Counted from the first letter of the stretch, positions 8,983-18,641 are shown. The stretch is 19,991 nt of DNA from Oehlia diaphana (GCA_003833135.1 QZLH01000499.1:33908-53898), one strand, 5' to 3'. Notes: a model not told the origin generated them from the sequence alone. Made by a program: numbers and translations.

Positions 8983-10432
8983 ATTCTAAATAATAATTTA
9001 ATACTTATTTTTAAAAATTATGAGCAGACTTAGCTTCGAAATCCTTTTTACTTTACCACTTTGTAAATTTACTTCAAATCATGATAAAGTTTACCTTAAC
9101 AATGTATAATTATGAGAAAATTATTGATTCAAATTTAATATGGGAAAATTATTTATTCAAATGTAAACTATAAAGAATTAGATAAATCAAATTATTCCGA
9201 ATTGAGTTTGAGGATTTTCGGTTATTTTCATACCATTTTTATTTCATAAATATTACAAATATTTCATATAACTTATTATAAAAAAATTTAGTTATAAAAA
9301 TAATTGAATTCGAATGTCTACTAGTTTTATGACGCTTAGTATAAAGTAATCTTTCGATCCCTTAATCTCACTTAAGCCACATTAAATTTAAAATTCTGAT
9401 TTTGCGTATTGTAAAAAATGGATAAATTTTTTTTGTGAGACGAAATTTATTTCGTTGCAAACATTCAACCACAATCAAGAAATTCAGTCTTTAATTGCGC
9501 AATGTTTTGTTCAGAACCTTTGTCTTATTTTTTTTACAAAACTTTTATAATACAAACGCTTCTTTGCTGTGAGTAGTTGTACGCAAACATTCTGTTATAA
9601 TATACGTGTTTATGTTGTATACATGAATTATTTTACCCTATAATAACTACACTGTATACAACAATTAGTTATCATCAGACAAATGATTATGACAATCGTA
9701 AGTACTGTGGATTTTAATATGTAATATTTGTAATATTTGTAACATTTCAATTCTATTGTATTTGTGATTTGTGAAGCACGTTACATTTCTTTGCATAATA
9801 ATTCTTATGCGGTATTATTATTTAAATATATATAATGATGTAACTGTCTAATAAATGAGGAAATTCATGTAACCTGTTTTTTGGACAGCAAAGTCGAATC
9901 AAGTAGTACCGTAAGATTTTAAAATGAAATTTTAAGTAAGAATAATTAAAAAATCATTATGAAAGTTTGTACGGTATTTACTTATAATGAATTTTTTTAA
10001 ATGTTATACAATTATGTTAACGTAATTTTAAATTTTACGAAAGAAAAGTATTTATTTATTTTAAATGTATTATAAATTAGAGTTAACCCTAATTTTTAAT
10101 TATGGTCAATATTTGGCGCTGGATTAATTACCGTATAATACTAACTAAATAGGTATAAATCAATTTAGCTATAGTATTTATGGAGAATTAGACTGAGTTG
10201 GGTAGTCTAATTCTACCAGAATTGAGATTTTTTATCCAAATATCATACGCGAATATATTATAATGAAAGTATTACGCCGAAAAAGGAGATCATTTATACT
10301 TCTATTCTTTCATCACATGATCGGCATCCCACTTTAAGTTAATTTTCGGCCCGGCCCGAATTCAAGTATTACAAGGTCGATCGTTTAATAGTTAAATCTT
10401 TTTTTTTTTTATTTAAATATTTTTTAATAAAT
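8983..10432. other. Intergenic region between the BTB-TLDc paralogues
   Basis: About 1.45 kb of AT-rich sequence without a supportable gene. The words TAAGTAAGAATAATTAAAAA (9933-9952) recur exactly at 12833-12852, and TTTGTACGGTATTT (about 9966) recurs near 19960, hinting at dispersed repeats. A small G+C island (CGGCCCGGCCCG, about 10346-10360) and a T12 tract lie within 100 bp of the next gene's ATG and may belong to its promoter. Confidence 0.5.
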
Positions 10433-11912
10433 ATGTCTGCAAAATTATCAAATTTAGTACTTAAAGAGTACACCAAAATCCTTAAAACTGGAGAATTTTC
10501 TGATGTAGAAATATTAGTTGGAGAAAAACAAAACGCAAAAACTTTTTATTTACATTCTCTTATATTAAAAGTTTGTTCACCTTATTTTCGAAGTGCGTTT
10601 TCTGATAATTGGATAATAATTGAAAATGATATTATTAAATATCAAAAACCAAACATTTCCGTTAAAGTATTCGAAATTCTTATCAAGTAAGTATAAGAAA
10701 AAGTTGTATAAGTTATTATGTTAATTATATTCATCTTTATTTTTATTAACTAAATTTTAACTTAATTTAAATTGTAGCTATATATATAGCGGCAAACTTG
10801 AACTTGCAAAACATGATATTAAGACAATCATTGAACTTTTAATTGCAGCTGATGAATTATGTCTTAATGAATTATGCTTATATATTGAAAAATATCTTCT
10901 TAACGATAAAGAGTCATTAAAGTCAAACTTTATTCTTATTTTAAACACTATAGAAAAATATGACCAATTTACAATATTATCCCAATTTTGTAAAACATCA
11001 TGTCGGAAGGATCCTTCAATAGTTTTTAGAGCAGATGATTTCGTTACAATTGGACAAGAATGCTTTCTTGAATTTTTGACTAAATATTGTGATTCTTTAA
11101 AACAAATTGAAGTCTGGAATAAGCTTATTGAATGGGCTATTGCAAAATCTAATAATGAATTACCATCAGATGCCACAATGTGGACTATTGATAATATTAC
11201 TACTTTTGGTACCTTAATTCAACCGTTTATCTCCCATATTAATTTTCAAAAAGTAAGTAGTATAGATTTTATTACGAAAATCAAACCATTTAAAAGTATT
11301 TTCGATGATAAGTTTTATAACAAAATTGTTGAGGATCATTGTTTAAATACAGATTTGACAAGTCCACAAATAGTGAAATATTTGGATTCTCAAATAATCA
11401 ACTTAAGAGATGCTTCAGTTATCTGTAATTGGATAAAGGCTATGAAAAAACAAAAGTGGGAAGTTACTTATGATTTTGATTTACTTGTACGTGGAAGTAG
11501 AGATGGATTTGATAAAAATATATTTCATAAGTACTGTGATAAGAAGAAACCTACAATTACTATTGTTCGTGTTAAAAATTCTAATGAGATTCTTGGAGGA
11601 TTTAATCCATGTAATTGGAAATCTGTGGCTGGTTTTGGTGAATTTATTAGTACAGAAGAAAGTTTTATTTTTTCTTTAGATAAAAATAATCTAGAAAATT
11701 CTATTTTTAGTAAAGTTATTGATACAGAACATGCGATTCTTACCAGTAGGAAACGTGGTCCATTTTTTGGTCATGGAAATTCAGATTTTGAATTACTCTA
11801 TAGAGATAAACTAGGTCAATGTTCTAAAAATGGTTATGAAAAAGCAATTAGGCAAAGTAATGAATATTTTGAAGTAGATGATTATGAAGTATTCAAAGTT
11901 ATTTACAGGTAG
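10433..11912 (+). CDS. BTB / BACK / TLDc domain protein
   Basis: Two exons (10433-10686, 10778-11912) give 462 aa. BTB spans about residues 22-120, with FSDVEILVG, LHSLILKVCSPYFRSAF and, across the intron, NYIYSGKLEL. BACK spans about 125-255, with QIEVWNKLIEWAI and FGTLIQPFI. TLDc spans about 286-460, with LLVRGSRDGF at 320-329, SNEILGGFNP, ESFIFSL and the end VDDYEVFKV. As for its neighbour, the expected role is a Cullin-3 adaptor carrying a TLDc domain; this is inferred from the family. It lies 1.45 kb downstream of the lectin-fused paralogue on the same strand and lacks the beta-trefoil part. The ATG follows a T12 tract and has no in-frame alternative upstream within the exon. All domains look complete. 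Confidence 0.88.
10687..10777 (+). other. Intron of BTB-TLDc gene
   Basis: GTAAGT donor and AAATTGTAG acceptor, 91 nt, phase 2, at the site homologous to intron 4 of the upstream paralogue. Confidence 0.85.
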
Positions 11913-12379
11913 TTGTTCCTTCATAAAGCCTGGTGTCTAGTTTATTAGTTTATTATTATATTCCATTTCGCTTTAGTTAAAACACAAATTATTCATGAAT
12001 AATTTTACAATACAAGTGAAATTTCTGAAACAAATATAAGATGAAAATTCTTGTTAAAGAACTAAATGATATTTCGGACATTGAAAAGTTTGTATAATCA
12101 AATAAGAGAAATAATCAGGTAGAGAAAGTTTACCCGATGTCTAGTTTTTTTTTTTTCTTTAATTTAAATTATTTGTGTATGATAGTTTGCCAAAATTTTA
12201 TTGTAAGCTTGATTATTTCACTTGTTTAATAAAAGAATCATTTTTTTATGATCTATTTAATAGCCTCACAATATATTATTTATCAATTACATTATGATCA
12301 ATGGTGCTTTACATCTTTTTTCTCTCAGAGTATGGTACTAAAATGTGTCATTTATTGGAGATGGTGATTAGACCTTGGT
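11913..12379. other. Intergenic, AT-rich
   Basis: Nothing coding. The word GTGTCTAGTTT (11932) recurs as GATGTCTAGTTTT (12137), perhaps a decayed short repeat. No clear polyadenylation signal stands out for the upstream gene. Confidence 0.45.
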
Positions 12380-12672
12380 GTGTTCGGCATATGATTTGAA
12401 ATGACCAAAATGACCAAATGATTCAAATGACAAATGACAAATGACATGTCATTTCATGACAAATGACCTTGGTCATTTGAATGTAATTTTGGCCACTATT
12501 ATAATTTTTGCCTACACTACATTCATTATTTTTTAATTATAGTCACATGTGATAAATATTAACCAATCAAAATCAAATGATTGTAATGACCAAATGACAA
12601 ATGATTATGAATAATGGCAAATGATTTCATAAATCATTTAAATGGTCAAATGACCAGGTCATTTCCGAACAC
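12380..12672. mobile_element. MITE-like element rich in AATGAC palindromes
   Basis: The left end GTGTTCGG and right end CCGAACAC are inverted copies, and TGGT lies directly outside both ends (12376-12379 and 12673-12676). Inside, nearly everything is a permutation of AAATGAC(C) or its complement, including the perfect 16-bp palindrome AAATGACATGTCATTT (12439-12454) and AAATGACC-TT-GGTCATTT (12461-12478). Such arms can fold back on each other. The right end extended to CAGTGTTCGG (read inward) looks hAT-like, but the left end is altered there and no 8-bp duplication is found. The class is therefore open. It has no coding capacity. Confidence 0.55.
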
Positions 12673-13360
12673 TGGTTGAGAACATTCAATTAATAAAATA
12701 ATGAATTTTTCTTTAATTGTAATCAGAAATGTATTTCTGAATATGTTTTGGTTCATGAAAAGCTAATATTCCTGATAAATAATAGCCAAGGTCTCTTCTT
12801 TGAATGACAAATGCTATTTGGGCTGCAAAATTATAAGTAAGAATAATTAAAAATTATGATATTATTTTCGTTTATTTACGTTAAATTAAAAGAAATTTAT
12901 CGAATACTTTATATAAATATTTTCTTTTCGTTCATTTAAACGAAATGCTGATGTTAAGATCTTCAATTTATATTTTATCACCTAATTATTTGAATAGCTA
13001 TTTACATCCTTTATCCCTAATATTTTTCTTTTTTGTTTATTTTTTTCTGACATTTTATTATTTTCTTTCTTTAGGGATAATTTTTTCGACATTTTTATTA
13101 TTTTCTTTCTTGGGAATTTGTAAGTTTCGGTACCTAGCTTTTTCTTTTTAAGTTTTAACTTAATTAACTTAATAATTGGTTTTTTTCTTTTTAGGCGATT
13201 TTTTGAGTCTTAGGCACTCAGGATTTCATTTCAGTAAGGTTTTTTTATCTCATATTAGTTTATTTATTCTAATAAAATGTATATATAATTAAAATTTTAA
13301 ATTTTCTCTTTTTTTTCAGACGGGTCTGGCTTTTTTTTTAAAAAAAAATTGTTAAATAGT
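12673..13360. other. Pyrimidine-rich non-coding stretch
   Basis: From about 12890 the plus strand becomes T-rich, with long T runs, CTTTT words and AG/GT splice-like words (TTTTTAGG, TTTTTTCAGACGG). An open frame at 12945-13151 is Phe/Leu/Ser-rich and has no domain, so I treat it as composition noise. A short tandem duplication is listed separately. Confidence 0.5.
13049..13116 (+). repeat. Tandem duplication, about 39-bp period, 2 copies
   Basis: GACATTTTATTATTTTCTTT...AGGGATAA at 13049-13080 is repeated at 13088-13116 as GACATTTTTATTATTTTC...GGGAAT, with small indels. Confidence 0.6.
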
Positions 13361-13377
13361 GTTTCTTTTAGTTTTTT

Positions 13378-13570
13378 TGATTACCAGTGCGTTGAAGTTT
13401 TAAAAGACAAAACGGTAAGTTTAAACAAATGTTCGCCACTAATGTTGCTATTTCTTTATCGTAGATTTTGAGAGTATTGGGTACTGAAAACAAGATCTGA
13501 GATCTTTCTTTTTTAGGCTTTAGATATGAAGAAAACAGATTAGTACAGATTGACTTAGTGTAGATTTTAG
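13378..13570 (+). pseudogene. Possible decayed spliced coding fragment
   Basis: GATTACCAGTGCGTTGAAG... reads DYQCVEVLKDKT, then a GTAAGT donor at 13415. A TATCGTAG acceptor (ending 13464) leads to ILRVLGTENK, followed by a stop; another frame then reads FLGFRYEENRLVQID. Joined, these look more like protein than noise, and the splice sites are good, but the frame is short and interrupted. The fragment could belong to a repeat family that once carried a gene. I cannot name it. Confidence 0.3.
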
Positions 13571-13639
13571 TATATATTAAATAATTAATGTATTATTATT
13601 ATCTGTTATTATTATTGAATAAAACATGAGAAAATCTAA

Positions 13640-13858
13640 CACATAATATACATATTAATATACTGCGATGTACATTTTCCCATGACTTGCTAATGGCCGT
13701 TCCCTACAGAGAGCACTTTAACAAAATTGTAAATACTATGTTGTAGTATTCGTATGTTATACAAATTAGAATTGCGAAGTACCATTATGCACTAAAAAAA
13801 TTCCTGATGTTTATAGTATATCATTTTGGAATAAAGGGTTTTATTTATTTATTTATTT
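13640..13858 (+). mobile_element. Possible non-LTR retroelement 3-prime tail
   Basis: A stretch of more balanced composition ends with AATAAA (13830-13835) and then a (TTTA)n tail at 13839-13858. A simple tandem tail right after a polyadenylation-like signal is typical of LINE 3-prime ends. No reverse-transcriptase frame is visible upstream, so this would be a heavily 5-prime-truncated copy, or simply the 3-prime end of a host transcript unit. Orientation plus is inferred from the tail. Confidence 0.3.
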
Positions 13859-14010
13859 CGTATTTCAAAACATAATTTAATATAATATTTTTTGATCAAA
13901 TGGCTATATCATAATGATATCGATTTAATATCACTTAGATTTTCAATGTTTCTGTAAAGTATTTGTTTTATTTAAAATTTAATAAATAATCTGGCTGAAA
14001 TTAAAACAGA

Positions 14011-14110
14011 TTTATTATATCCAGTTTAAACTAAATTATTATATCCAGATTAAACTGAATTTATTATATCCAGATTAAATCAGATTTATTATATCCAGAT
14101 TAAACTAAAC
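14011..14110 (+). repeat. 25-bp minisatellite, 4 copies
   Basis: Consensus TTTATTATATCCAGATTAAA plus CTRAA. Copies start at 14011, 14036 (24 bp), 14060 and 14085. A degraded copy precedes it (CTGGCTGAAATTAAAACAGA, 13991-14010). AAATCTGGA in inverted orientation lies just after it (about 14149), so the block may once have been the subterminal region of an element. Confidence 0.75.
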
Positions 14111-14439
14111 GTACTGGATTTATTCATTTCCAATCCAAATTCAAAAAATAAATCTGGAATCTAAAATATTATTATTTAATAGTTTTGATTAAGGATGCTT
14201 GCCAAAACTAATTTTTCAAAATTTTAGTTTAGTCAAAATACAATCTGAAACTATTTTTATAATAAATTTAATTGCCAAAACTGTTTTTATGCTTTTCCAA
14301 AACCAATTATAATTTAGGAAGGTTCGGATTTACCAATTTTTTCGTTATAAATAAAGTTTTTGAGTTACAGATTTTAAATTTTATCGTTAAATGAGTTTAA
14401 GGCAGCAACATTAGTTTTGATCAAGATAAATCAAGATAA
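14111..14439. other. AT-rich spacer before Tc1 element
   Basis: No gene seen. Short words TTGCCAAAACT/CCAAAACCA recur three times (14198, 14273, 14297) in a loose pattern; not classified. Confidence 0.4.
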
Positions 14440-14441
14440 TA

Positions 14442-14470
14442 CAGGCAGCGATCAAAAATTATCCAGCCAG
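14442..14470 (+). repeat. Left terminal inverted repeat of Tc1 element
   Basis: Starts CAGGCAGCGATC directly after TA and pairs with 15713-15740 with a few mismatches. Confidence 0.85.
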
Positions 14471-14597
14471 TTTGTTTGGCTGAAATTATGTAGATCATCA
14501 CATGTTAATGTACTATAAATCACATATGATTTTGTATTTATAATCATAATAAACAAATCCCATAATCTCATTTTTTTAGAACTTTCAGTTTAGAAAA

Positions 14598-15604
14598 ATG
14601 AGACCACTTACCCCCAAAAACTTGTGGCGTAATTGTTTATGGTTATAATTGTGGACATTTGAGTCATACAATTGCTAAACAGTTGGAGTGTGGGAAAACA
14701 ACTGTTAATGATATAATAAAATATCTTTATGAAACACACTCTTTAACATCAAAAAAACAAAGTGGCCGTCCCCCACTTTTAAATTCACCAGCTAGGAAAA
14801 AACTTTGTTAAAAAAATTGTAAAAACTGTCAGCTTTGTTCAAAAAAGTTTGCAACAGTTTGGACAGCTCATACAAAACAGCTTATTTCTGCTGTTACTAT
14901 ATGCCAAAATCTTAAGAAAGCTGGACTTTCTGCTTGTATGCCTCGTAGTAAACCTGCAATAACAGAAGCACATTGCCAGACTTGTCTTGAATGGGCTCAT
15001 GCACATGAAAACTGGGGAACAAGAAAATGGAGGTGAGTACTTTTTTCTGATGAAAGTACTTTTACACAATTTCAATAAGGTCATCAGGAAAAAGTATGGC
15101 GTGAACTTGGGGAAGAATTAAATCCTGATTGTATTGCAGTTACAGTAAAACATAGTCCTAGCAAAATGTTGAGGTTGCTTTTCTTGGAATGGACTTTGAC
15201 CAATTATTCCATTAAAAGTTTCAGTGACTGGCTAAATACATGCAAAATTTATTAATGATTATGTTGTACCTACTTTGCATGAGTATTTTCCACAAGGTAA
15301 TGGAATTTTCCAAGAGGATAATGTCCACCACACCATTCAAAAATTTCTGTAACTGCCCGTAAAAATGTGAAAATTGTGGTGCTTGACCGACCCTGACCTC
15401 AATCCTATTGAAAATATTTGGGCAGAGATGAAAATGATGGTTTGTCGTCATACTCCACCACCATCTAATATTGAAGTTCTTCAAAGATATGTTAGGAACG
15501 CATGGGAGGATATTCCTCCAGAATATTATAAGAAATTAATTGATAGGATGCCTCAGAGGATTGAAGCAGTTATTGTTGCTAATGATGGCAGAATTAAATA
15601 TTAA
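14598..15604 (+). pseudogene. Dead Tc1/mariner DDE transposase
   Basis: Starts MRPLTPK at 14598, then shifts frame. The helix-turn-helix region reads HTIAKQLECGKTTVNDI, followed by the linker motif SGRPPLLNSPARKKL. After another frameshift come LKKAGLSACMPRSKPAI and CLEWAHAHENW. The catalytic residues are spread over frames: FSDEST (first Asp codon at 15049-15051, just after an in-frame TGA), FQEDNVHHT (second Asp, near 15316, with one residue missing compared with the usual DNAPxH), and DLNPIENIW (15395-15421, third acidic residue). A final open part (15374-15604) ends the protein. At least four disabling changes are visible, so it cannot move itself. Flanking open frames on the minus strand are shadows. 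Confidence 0.88.
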
Positions 15605-15712
15605 ATGTTAGTTTATTTTTTTATAAATTAATAAATTGAGTCATAAATAAAACTATTTGGCTTAAAATTTTATTTTATTATATAAAATTTATAAAATTTT
15701 TCGCTATGAAAA

Positions 15713-15740
15713 GTAGCTGGATAATTTTGATCGGCAGCTG
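15713..15740 (-). repeat. Right terminal inverted repeat of Tc1 element
   Basis: Inverted partner of 14442-14470; followed by TA at 15741-15742. Confidence 0.85.
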
Positions 15741-15742
15741 TA

Positions 15743-16037
15743 GTTTATCATAGTAAACCAGGAATGTAAATATATAAATTTGAAGCTATTTACTCAATTA
15801 CAAACTGATTTTATTTTTGTAAAATAAATCTTACATGTACTACTCTATAATCAAGTGTTGAACAAATATATAAAAATAAGAATAAATAATATAATAATAC
15901 TATAAGTTATTTTTAATCTAGCTAACTTATCATGCTAAAAATAAAATTTATTCATTCCGTCGTATCATCTTTAACTTATAATCTGTATAAAGAATTGGTT
16001 ATGAATTAAATAAAATAAATTATAAAATTTATAAAAC
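15743..16037. other. Spacer between Tc1 element and kinase 3-prime end
   Basis: AT-rich with no coding support. This would hold the kinase's 3-prime untranslated region on the minus strand, and possibly one more small exon (see the donor-like sequence at the kinase stop). Confidence 0.5.
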
Positions 16038-17475
16038 TTACTTTGTAAAATCAATGATTTCTACTGTGTTATTGTTAATATTATCATATTTTGGGATATT
16101 TTTTGTAAATGGATTAAGTAATCGTGATGCATAAATAGCTTGTTGATGAGTAGCTAATCGATTTTTTTCATCAAATGATGTGAGATGTAATTTTCTGTAT
16201 TCTTCTGCTTCTTTGAATTGTTTTTCCATTTCATAATGTTGTTGTTCCTTTTTAATTTCTATATAATCTTCAAAATCAACATCTTTAATATAGCAGCAGA
16301 AAAATAATTTAATTGATTCATAAATTTCAGTTGCTTTTGGTCTATTATCTGGATTGGAATTCCAACACTGCTTCATCAAATCAATATAACATTTTGGTGC
16401 TTCTGGCATATTAACTTCAGGTCTATTTCCATTACAAATATTTAATACTAAAAACTCATCATGTGCACAATCAGCAAAAGGTTGTTTTCCAGTTGCTACA
16501 AAATACATAATCATACCAAAACTATATACATCCGCTTCTTGAGTATAGGGTTTCCCTCTTAACACTTCAGGAGCTACATAAGGTATAACCCCATAAATAT
16601 TACTTTGTTCGATATTGCTAACATCTCCACATAATCCCATATCTGAAATATGTATATAATAAGTATTACTTAAAGCGATTTTGCTTAATAATATATTTCC
16701 TGTATGAAAATCACGGTGAACCATCTTCCTTTGATGAATTTCTTTAAGACCCATACTAATATCTAAAATTATAATCAATTTTTTTGACCATTCAAAATTA
16801 TTGTAATTTTTGTTCATCCAATAATTAAAATTTCCACCTTCCGCATAATCAAGAACTATAATGTATTCCTTTGTATCTGTATTCTGAGATATTCCATATA
16901 TTTTAAGTATTTTATTATCACCAAAATAATCTTCATGATTTTTAATTGAATATAATTTAGCCTATTAAAATATGAAAGAACATTAGTATTATATTCAAAT
17001 ATATAATTACCAATGAATTTACAGAAAAGTTACATACCTCATTGAGAAATTTACTTGTGATATTTTGCGAATTATATAAACATTTTAATGCAACTTTTTT
17101 ACACTGATTTCTTATATATTTTTGTGTATCACTATTATACAACAATGGACCATCAACCCATATTGCTGAATATACTTTAGCAAAGCCACCTTGGCCTATC
17201 TCTTTGATATTATAAAACTGGTTATATGGTATCCATTCAAACACTATATCATTATAAGAATTGATTTTTGATCGCATTTCCTGGATTAAATTGACAATTA
17301 TTTCATTTTCGCTAGTCCAGTTTGTAAAATTATATTCCAATAAATCATAAATTTGGCATGGTTTGCACCATTTATGATAATTATCTAGAATTTTTGCAAT
17401 AAAATCCATCTGGAAATGATATAATATAATTTTTTGTATAAGGATTTTGAGATATTCCATATATTTTAAGTTCAT
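16038..17475 (-). CDS. TKL-type protein kinase, catalytically complete
   Basis: Two exons (17475-17038 and 16961-16038; 76-nt intron, phase 0) give 453 aa of a Ser/Thr (TKL-type) kinase with the fungal 'KWCKPC...FTNWTS' N-terminal region. Motifs: WCKPC 36-40, glycine loop GQGGFAKV 94-101, VALK with Lys131, helix-C FLNE with Glu146, HRD 228-230 with Asn235, SDMG 252-255 in place of DFG, APE 276-278, and CW...RP 345-354. A Glu/Lys/Gln-rich probable coiled coil lies at 383-404. All catalytic residues are present, so activity is expected; the target is unknown. The first 25-30 residues are odd: compared with the array exons upstream they are a shifted reading of the same DNA, because 14 nt are missing near 17380-17395. 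That deletion also removes the first CxxC of the C4 motif. Met23 (17409) is an alternative start. Confidence 0.85.
16962..17037 (-). other. Intron of the intact kinase gene
   Basis: GAG|GTATGT donor and TTTTAATAG|GCT acceptor, 76 nt, phase 0; joins FLNE to AKLYSIKNHE, restoring helix C of the kinase fold. Confidence 0.85.
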
Positions 17476-17546
17476 TTTTAACCTAATAAAATAAAGAAAA
17501 TTTATTATTTATTTTAAATATTTATATTAAAAAAAAAAATTAATAC

Positions 17547-18005
17547 CTCATTTAGAAATCCATTAATATTTTGTGAGTTATATAATTTTAAATTGACTTT
17601 TGTACTCTGTTTTCTTGAATATTCACGTTTATTTATGTCATATTGTAATGGACCATCCTTCCATATTGCTGAATATATTGTAGCCAATTCATCTTTTCCT
17701 AACTCGTTAATATCATCGAACTGATGATATGATATCCATTCAATTATAATATTATCATGTTCATTAATTTTTAATTGCTTTTCCTGAATTAAACTATCAA
17801 TTTTTTCATTCCCACTGGTCCAATTTGTGAAATTTTTTCCTAGAAAATTTAATTGGCATGACCTGCACCATCTAGAATAATCATTTGTAAATTTTTTACC
17901 GCATTTATTACAATAGAATCCATCCGGAAATGATATAATATAATTTTTTGTATAAGGATTTTGAGATATTCCATATAAATGATTTCTTTCAAAATATACC
18001 TTAGC
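17547..18005 (-). CDS. Array exon B: zinc-ribbon plus degenerate kinase N-lobe
   Basis: 153 open codons between a TTATAATAG|GCT acceptor and a GAG|GTATTA donor, phase 0 at both sides. It begins AKVYFERNHLYGISQNPYTK, homologous to the start of the kinase's second exon (AKLYSI...YGISQNTDTK). A C4 motif (FYCNKCGKK...RWCRSC) and NFTNWTSGNEKID follow, then a kinase N-lobe with the glycine loop changed to LGKDELATIY and the lysine strand VNLKLYNSQN. It ends GFLNE. No in-frame Met is present, so it can only be an internal exon or a relic. If spliced to the next exon (unit A) the frame ends at a TAA shortly after the first Cys codon there. Whether it is expressed cannot be told from sequence. Confidence 0.7.
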
Positions 18006-18071
18006 CTATTATAATGAAAAAATTTTTTTATTATATGTAAAATAACTTCAAAGTTAAATAAAGATTCATAC

Positions 18072-18524
18072 CTCATTTAAAAATTCATTAGTAATATTTT
18101 GTGAGTTATATAATTTTAAATTGACCTCTATACTTTGTTTTCTTGAATATTCACGTTCATTATTGTCATATTGTAATGGACCATCCTTCCATATTGCTGA
18201 ATATATTGTAGAAAATTCATCTTTTCCTAACTCTTTAATATCATCGAACTGATCATATGATATCCATTCAACTATAATATCATAATATTCGTCGATTTCT
18301 AATTGTTTTCCCTGAATTAAACTATCAATTTTTTCATTTCCGCTGGTCCAATTTGTGAAATTTTTTTTAAAATCATTTATTTGGCATGGTTTACACCATT
18401 TAGAATAAATATCTGCAAATTTTTTACCGCATTTATTACAATAGACATTTTGAAGAACTAAAATGTAATCTTTTGTATCTAAATTTTGGGATATCCCATA
18501 TATTGTAAGTCTATTATTATTAAC
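18072..18524 (-). CDS. Array exon C: zinc-ribbon plus degenerate kinase N-lobe
   Basis: 151 open codons, phase 0 at both ends (TTTTATAG|GTT acceptor, GAG|GTATGA donor). It starts VNNNRLTIYGISQNLDTKDY and passes into LVLQNVYCNKC, so its junction between the kinase strand and the C4 motif differs from the other units (no FPDG). It then has KWCKPC, NFTNWTSGNEKIDSLIQ, WISYDQFDDIKELGKDEFST, AIWKDGPLQYD and VNLKLYNSQNITNEFLNE. The conserved N-lobe Lys is kept and the glycine loop is lost. The 66-nt intron to unit B keeps frame, so C and B could be read together as about 304 residues. Confidence 0.7.
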
Positions 18525-18641
18525 CTATAAAATAAAGAAAATTTTTTATTTTATTCCATGTAAATAAATATAACTTAGCGTATTATAATAAAAAAATTTG
18601 TTAATATACGTAAAATAATTTCGTTAAATAAAGATACATAC
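18525..18641 (-). other. Long D-C intron holding a fossil splice acceptor
   Basis: 117 nt, against 64-66 nt for its neighbours. Inside, TATAATACGCTAAGTTATATTT matches unit B's acceptor and exon start TATAATAGGCTAAGGTATATTT, but the acceptor AG is AC (changed base at 18580). It looks like an exon start that was abandoned in favour of the acceptor at 18525. Confidence 0.6.

Larger units (their letters stand above)
14442..15740 (+). mobile_element. Tc1/mariner element, 1,299 bp, TA-flanked
   Basis: The left end CAGGCAGCGATCAAAAATTA and the right end (inward CAGCTGCCGATCAAAATTAT) form inverted repeats of about 28 bp; both continue TCCAGC. Each end is bordered by TA (14440-14441 and 15741-15742), the Tc1/mariner target duplication. 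Size and coding content, one transposase on the plus strand, fit a full-length element. The repeats differ by several substitutions and a 1-bp gap, in keeping with the dead transposase inside: an old copy. Confidence 0.9.

Noticed and set aside
10778..11176. 132-codon minus-strand open frame
   Set aside because: Lies antisense to the clear BACK-encoding exon of the BTB-TLDc gene.
11470..11679. 69-codon plus-strand frame inside the BTB-TLDc gene
   Set aside because: Out-of-frame shadow of the TLDc coding sequence.
12945..13151. 68-codon Phe/Leu/Ser-rich frame, possible membrane peptide
   Set aside because: Arises from pyrimidine-rich repeats including a visible tandem duplication.
14839..15484. 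Minus-strand open frames over the Tc1 element
   Set aside because: Antisense shadows of the decayed transposase.
17849..18076. 75-codon minus-strand frame starting MRYESLF
   Set aside because: It runs through the B-C intron and then reads exon B in the wrong frame; the homologous frame is the ATG-less 153-codon one.
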